Notes under the pieces: model-generated
The model's input: the letters and a program-made list of their open reading frames with translations, nothing else
The model's database searches: none
What the model was told of the DNA's origin: nothing
Made by a program: the position numbers and the translations under genes
Shown: positions 61,671-64,000 of the stretch, one piece after another
How the letters are laid out: each line of letters opens with the position of its first letter
Numbering within the stretch: the first letter of the stretch is position 1
Assembly: GCA_019671005.1 (NCBI GenBank)
Contig: CM033732.1
Coordinates: forward strand, 45,559,392-45,623,391
Source: Hibiscus mutabilis
Taxonomy: Eukaryota; Streptophyta; Magnoliopsida; Malvales; Malvaceae
DNA length: 64,000 bases
Reading direction: 5' to 3'

Positions 61671-62050
61671 ATATATTATTTTCATATATATCAATAAAAA
61701 TATATTATTTTTATGTTTTTTACATATTATTTATAATATAAATATATTATTTTTAAAATATTCAGTAAAATAATATATTTATTAAAATAATATATTTATA
61801 TTATAAATAATATATAAAAATCTTAAACCCCAAACCCTAAAACTCAAATCATTTTAAGGTTTAGGATTTAGGGTTTAGAGTTTTTACATATTATTTATAA
61901 TATAAATATATTATTTTTATAAATATTTTGAAGCTTTTTTAAAATAATATATTTATTTGATAAATATTATATAAAAATAAAAACAATACACTTTTATTTA
62001 TATATATTGATATATATAAATAATATATTTTATATTATTTATATATTTAT
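61671..62050. repeat. AT-rich palindromic segment with telomere-like hairpin
   Basis: ACATATTATTTATAATATAA and AATATATTATTTTTA words recur in both orientations. At the centre AAACCCCAAACCCTAAAAC (61828) faces GGTTTAGGATTTAGGGTTTA (61859), a short hairpin of CCCTAAA-like words. It may be a nested MITE or the inner part of the element that holds the minisatellite. Confidence 0.55.
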
Positions 62051-62659
62051 ATTATTTATAGTGTTATTTACTTCATAAACTAATTTTAATTAATCTCATG
62101 TAGTTTGAGATATATATTATTTCTGGTAAAACATTATATAATATCAAGTTGGTTTAGGCTTAGCCTTTACATTTGAAGGTTCTGGGTTTAAATCCCTTCA
62201 AGCACATGGTTTTAATAATTTTCTTCTAGCAAAACGATGTCATTTTCGCCTAAATTAGGCTTCAAAACAGCCACACGAAAACGACGTCGTTTTGACTTAA
62301 CGAGAGTGTTACGAGTTAACGACGGAGTAGTATTTTCGAGTCACATATTAAAGTTCAGTGATAGTTTTGAATAATTTTAAATTTCGGTAGCATTTTTGAC
62401 TCATGGGCCATAGTTGAGTAGTATGTGGTGTAGTTAACCCTATTTAATTTAATAAATTTAATTTTAATTTGAACATAATCTAATAAAATAAATAAAATGT
62501 GAGGCAAATACAATAAGCGGGAATCAAACCCGTGCCCAAAAGTAAGGAGGGCCCAACTCCGTTTATATGTTATAAAATAAAATTTTCACCAACTATGTAA
62601 CCCTTGTGGACTGGTTTAAACTCTTCATTCCCTAAAACAAATCCGCAAAGTCCCAAGCC
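62051..62659. other. Region before the last gene; SINE-like word and element end
   Basis: AAGGTTCTGGGTTTAAATCC at about 62178 resembles a tRNA B box (possible SINE). TCACATATTAAAGTTCAGTG to GTAGTTAACCCTA (62341-62441) reads like a MITE right end. The last 60 bases lead into the ATG at 62660. Confidence 0.35.
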
Positions 62660-62744
62660 ATGAGCCAAGAACAGAATCAATCTTCTCCTCCTCTTGGTGC
62701 CGCTGCCCAGCTAGATCCTCCGCCGCCGTTCGATCCCAGTCAAA
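62660..62744 (+). CDS. Probable first exon of an unidentified gene
   Basis: ATG at 62660 begins MSQEQNQSSPPLGAAAQLDP, followed by PPPFDPSQ. A donor GTAACT stands at 62745, after which the sequence turns T-rich like an intron. The composition (higher G+C, proline-rich) stands out from the surroundings. The open frame continues to 62869 only as intron-like hydrophobic residues. The exon would end in phase 1. I do not recognise the product with certainty. Later exons are not identified in the remaining 1.25 kb. Confidence 0.55.
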
Positions 62745-64000
62745 GTAACTCCTTTTCTCTGTTTCTTTTGCTTTTTAGGTTTTCTTTGTTTTACCGTTTA
62801 AGGATTTTGATCTCTGTGCTAAACGTTTTTCTGCTCTGTTCCTCTTTATTAAATTTGGGTTTTCATTGACTAAAAGGAGTGATCTTTATTAAGTATCGCT
62901 TGGTAAGATATGTTTTTTTTTAATTTGTTGGAAAAGTTTTGGGTTCAATTCAAAGTGCTCTGTAATCAATTTTTTGAAGAATTTATCTGTTGATGTAATG
63001 GTGCTATTTGAATTGAATGAATTTTAAACTAAATTGATATAATAGGTAAATAATAGGATCAAATGTGTAAATTTATAAATTTGTTAACGGCCAATTTAAA
63101 AGTTTGGTTGTCTAATTGATGAATTGTTTAGTTTGGTAGTCAAAATAGGTGCGCCTAAATAATTTAGTGGTCACTTGAGTAATTTACGCTTATAATTATT
63201 AAACACTAAGGATTGGTTAAAAAGTAAAAACCTCAAAAAAGCAACAAAAATTTCCCAAACATTGGGAAGTGAAAGGCTGGTGAGCACAGGATATTGCCTT
63301 CACACACCTTATTGAAGCAAACAATGTTTCGGGAGCATCTTTGCCAAACTAGAAAATTTTGGACGAAGTTACCAATCTATGGAATACATATAGAATCTAT
63401 TTCATTTTGTTTTGGCTTCTGAAACTATTTTTCTTTTTCCATCTAAATTTTGTGAATTAATGCAGCCTCCAGCATTCAGGAAACCTGGAAAGTGCCATAC
63501 TAAAAGGAACACAAAATTTGATAATTCTACAATAAAATCACAAATCTAATACAAACATCAACATAGCAAGTGCCCAATAATAATCAGTGACACCCAAAAG
63601 ATGAGGACAGGAATGAGTTAAGACAGTCTAAAGGAGAAATTATTAGATGGACTCGGCTCACCACATCATCCATGGTCCATCCAATAACATTCACCCATTT
63701 CAGTGTAACTTCCAAGTAACTACCCACTCCTTAGTGATGGAAAAAAAGGGTAGAACGGTATGGAATTACCAAAGTGATGTTTCACATTCTTAAAGAAAGG
63801 AGAACAATGAAGAGAATGTCAACTTATTTCTCCTCGTATACTGCTAGATACATATATATGTGCATTGTGAGGTTGTCAATAGGCAAGATTAAGGTTATTA
63901 TTAATTATTGAACCTAAAACTCACCAGGTTATCAAACAGAAGAAGAAATGGACAACAACTTCTTAAAATAGACATGCATATGTTCAAAACAATCACTAAG
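62745..64000. other. Putative intron and unassigned right edge
   Basis: Bases about 63030-63190 (TGTTAACGGCCAATTTAAAAG, AATTTAGTGGTCACTTGAG) are an arm of the 49841-type MITE. From 63200 the composition is more balanced. AATTAATGCAG at about 63454-63464 could be an acceptor, but no clear coding frame follows. The part 63500-64000 may be the 3' UTR of a gene on either strand. Nothing firm can be called. Confidence 0.3.

Overview
The window is nuclear DNA of a flowering plant. It is AT-rich, genes have GT-AG introns, and there are full-length plant LTR retrotransposons, SINEs, a LINE remnant and many Mutator-type MITEs. Two of the element types (a TAT/Ogre-like retroelement with a coiled-coil ORF beside gag, and LTR DNA full of CGTATCGATACG-like palindromes) resemble what I remember from cotton and other Malvaceae. 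That placement is an inference from memory and is not proven here.

Layout. 1-1037: the end of a truncated LTR-type element. 1038-4086 and 16926-17335: one array of ~187-bp foldback repeats, split by a minus-strand TAT/Ogre-like LTR retrotransposon (4087-16925, 5-bp target duplication AACAC) that has gag-type remnants but no pol; a 697-bp MITE sits inside the left part. 17915-23736: a complete 14-exon gene for an EMB8-like alpha/beta hydrolase. 26734-36393: a full-length plus-strand Ty3/gypsy element of Tekay/Del chromovirus type, decayed by many stop codons. 37482-45147: MITEs, a SINE and an intronless GRAS transcription factor gene (40746-42122). 46690-47019: the last two exons of a TMEM18-type membrane protein gene whose first half is not found. 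47657-49009 (minus): a STOP1-like C2H2 zinc-finger regulator with a 5'-UTR intron. 49841-57100: more MITEs, a LINE RNase H pseudogene and a second SINE. 60619-61670: an almost perfect 28-bp minisatellite of about 34 units. 62660-62744: the probable first exon of a gene running toward the right edge.

The three ordinary genes EMB8-like, TMEM18 and STOP1 lie in the order I recall for Arabidopsis At1g34340, At1g34350 and At1g34370. The region therefore looks like an ancestral gene block stretched by transposons, with a GRAS gene between the first two. The genes do not form a pathway. STOP1 is the family that controls acid-soil and aluminium tolerance, EMB8-like proteins are membrane-anchored serine hydrolases, and the GRAS protein is a nuclear regulator.

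The most unusual material is in the repeats: the foldback array and its apparent link to a 418-bp MITE, the minisatellite that seems to have grown from the subterminal repeats of another MITE family, paired 22-25-bp GATC palindromes in the TAT LTRs, a nine-fold W-box-core cluster in the chromovirus LTR, and the strongly transition-biased decay of its pol.
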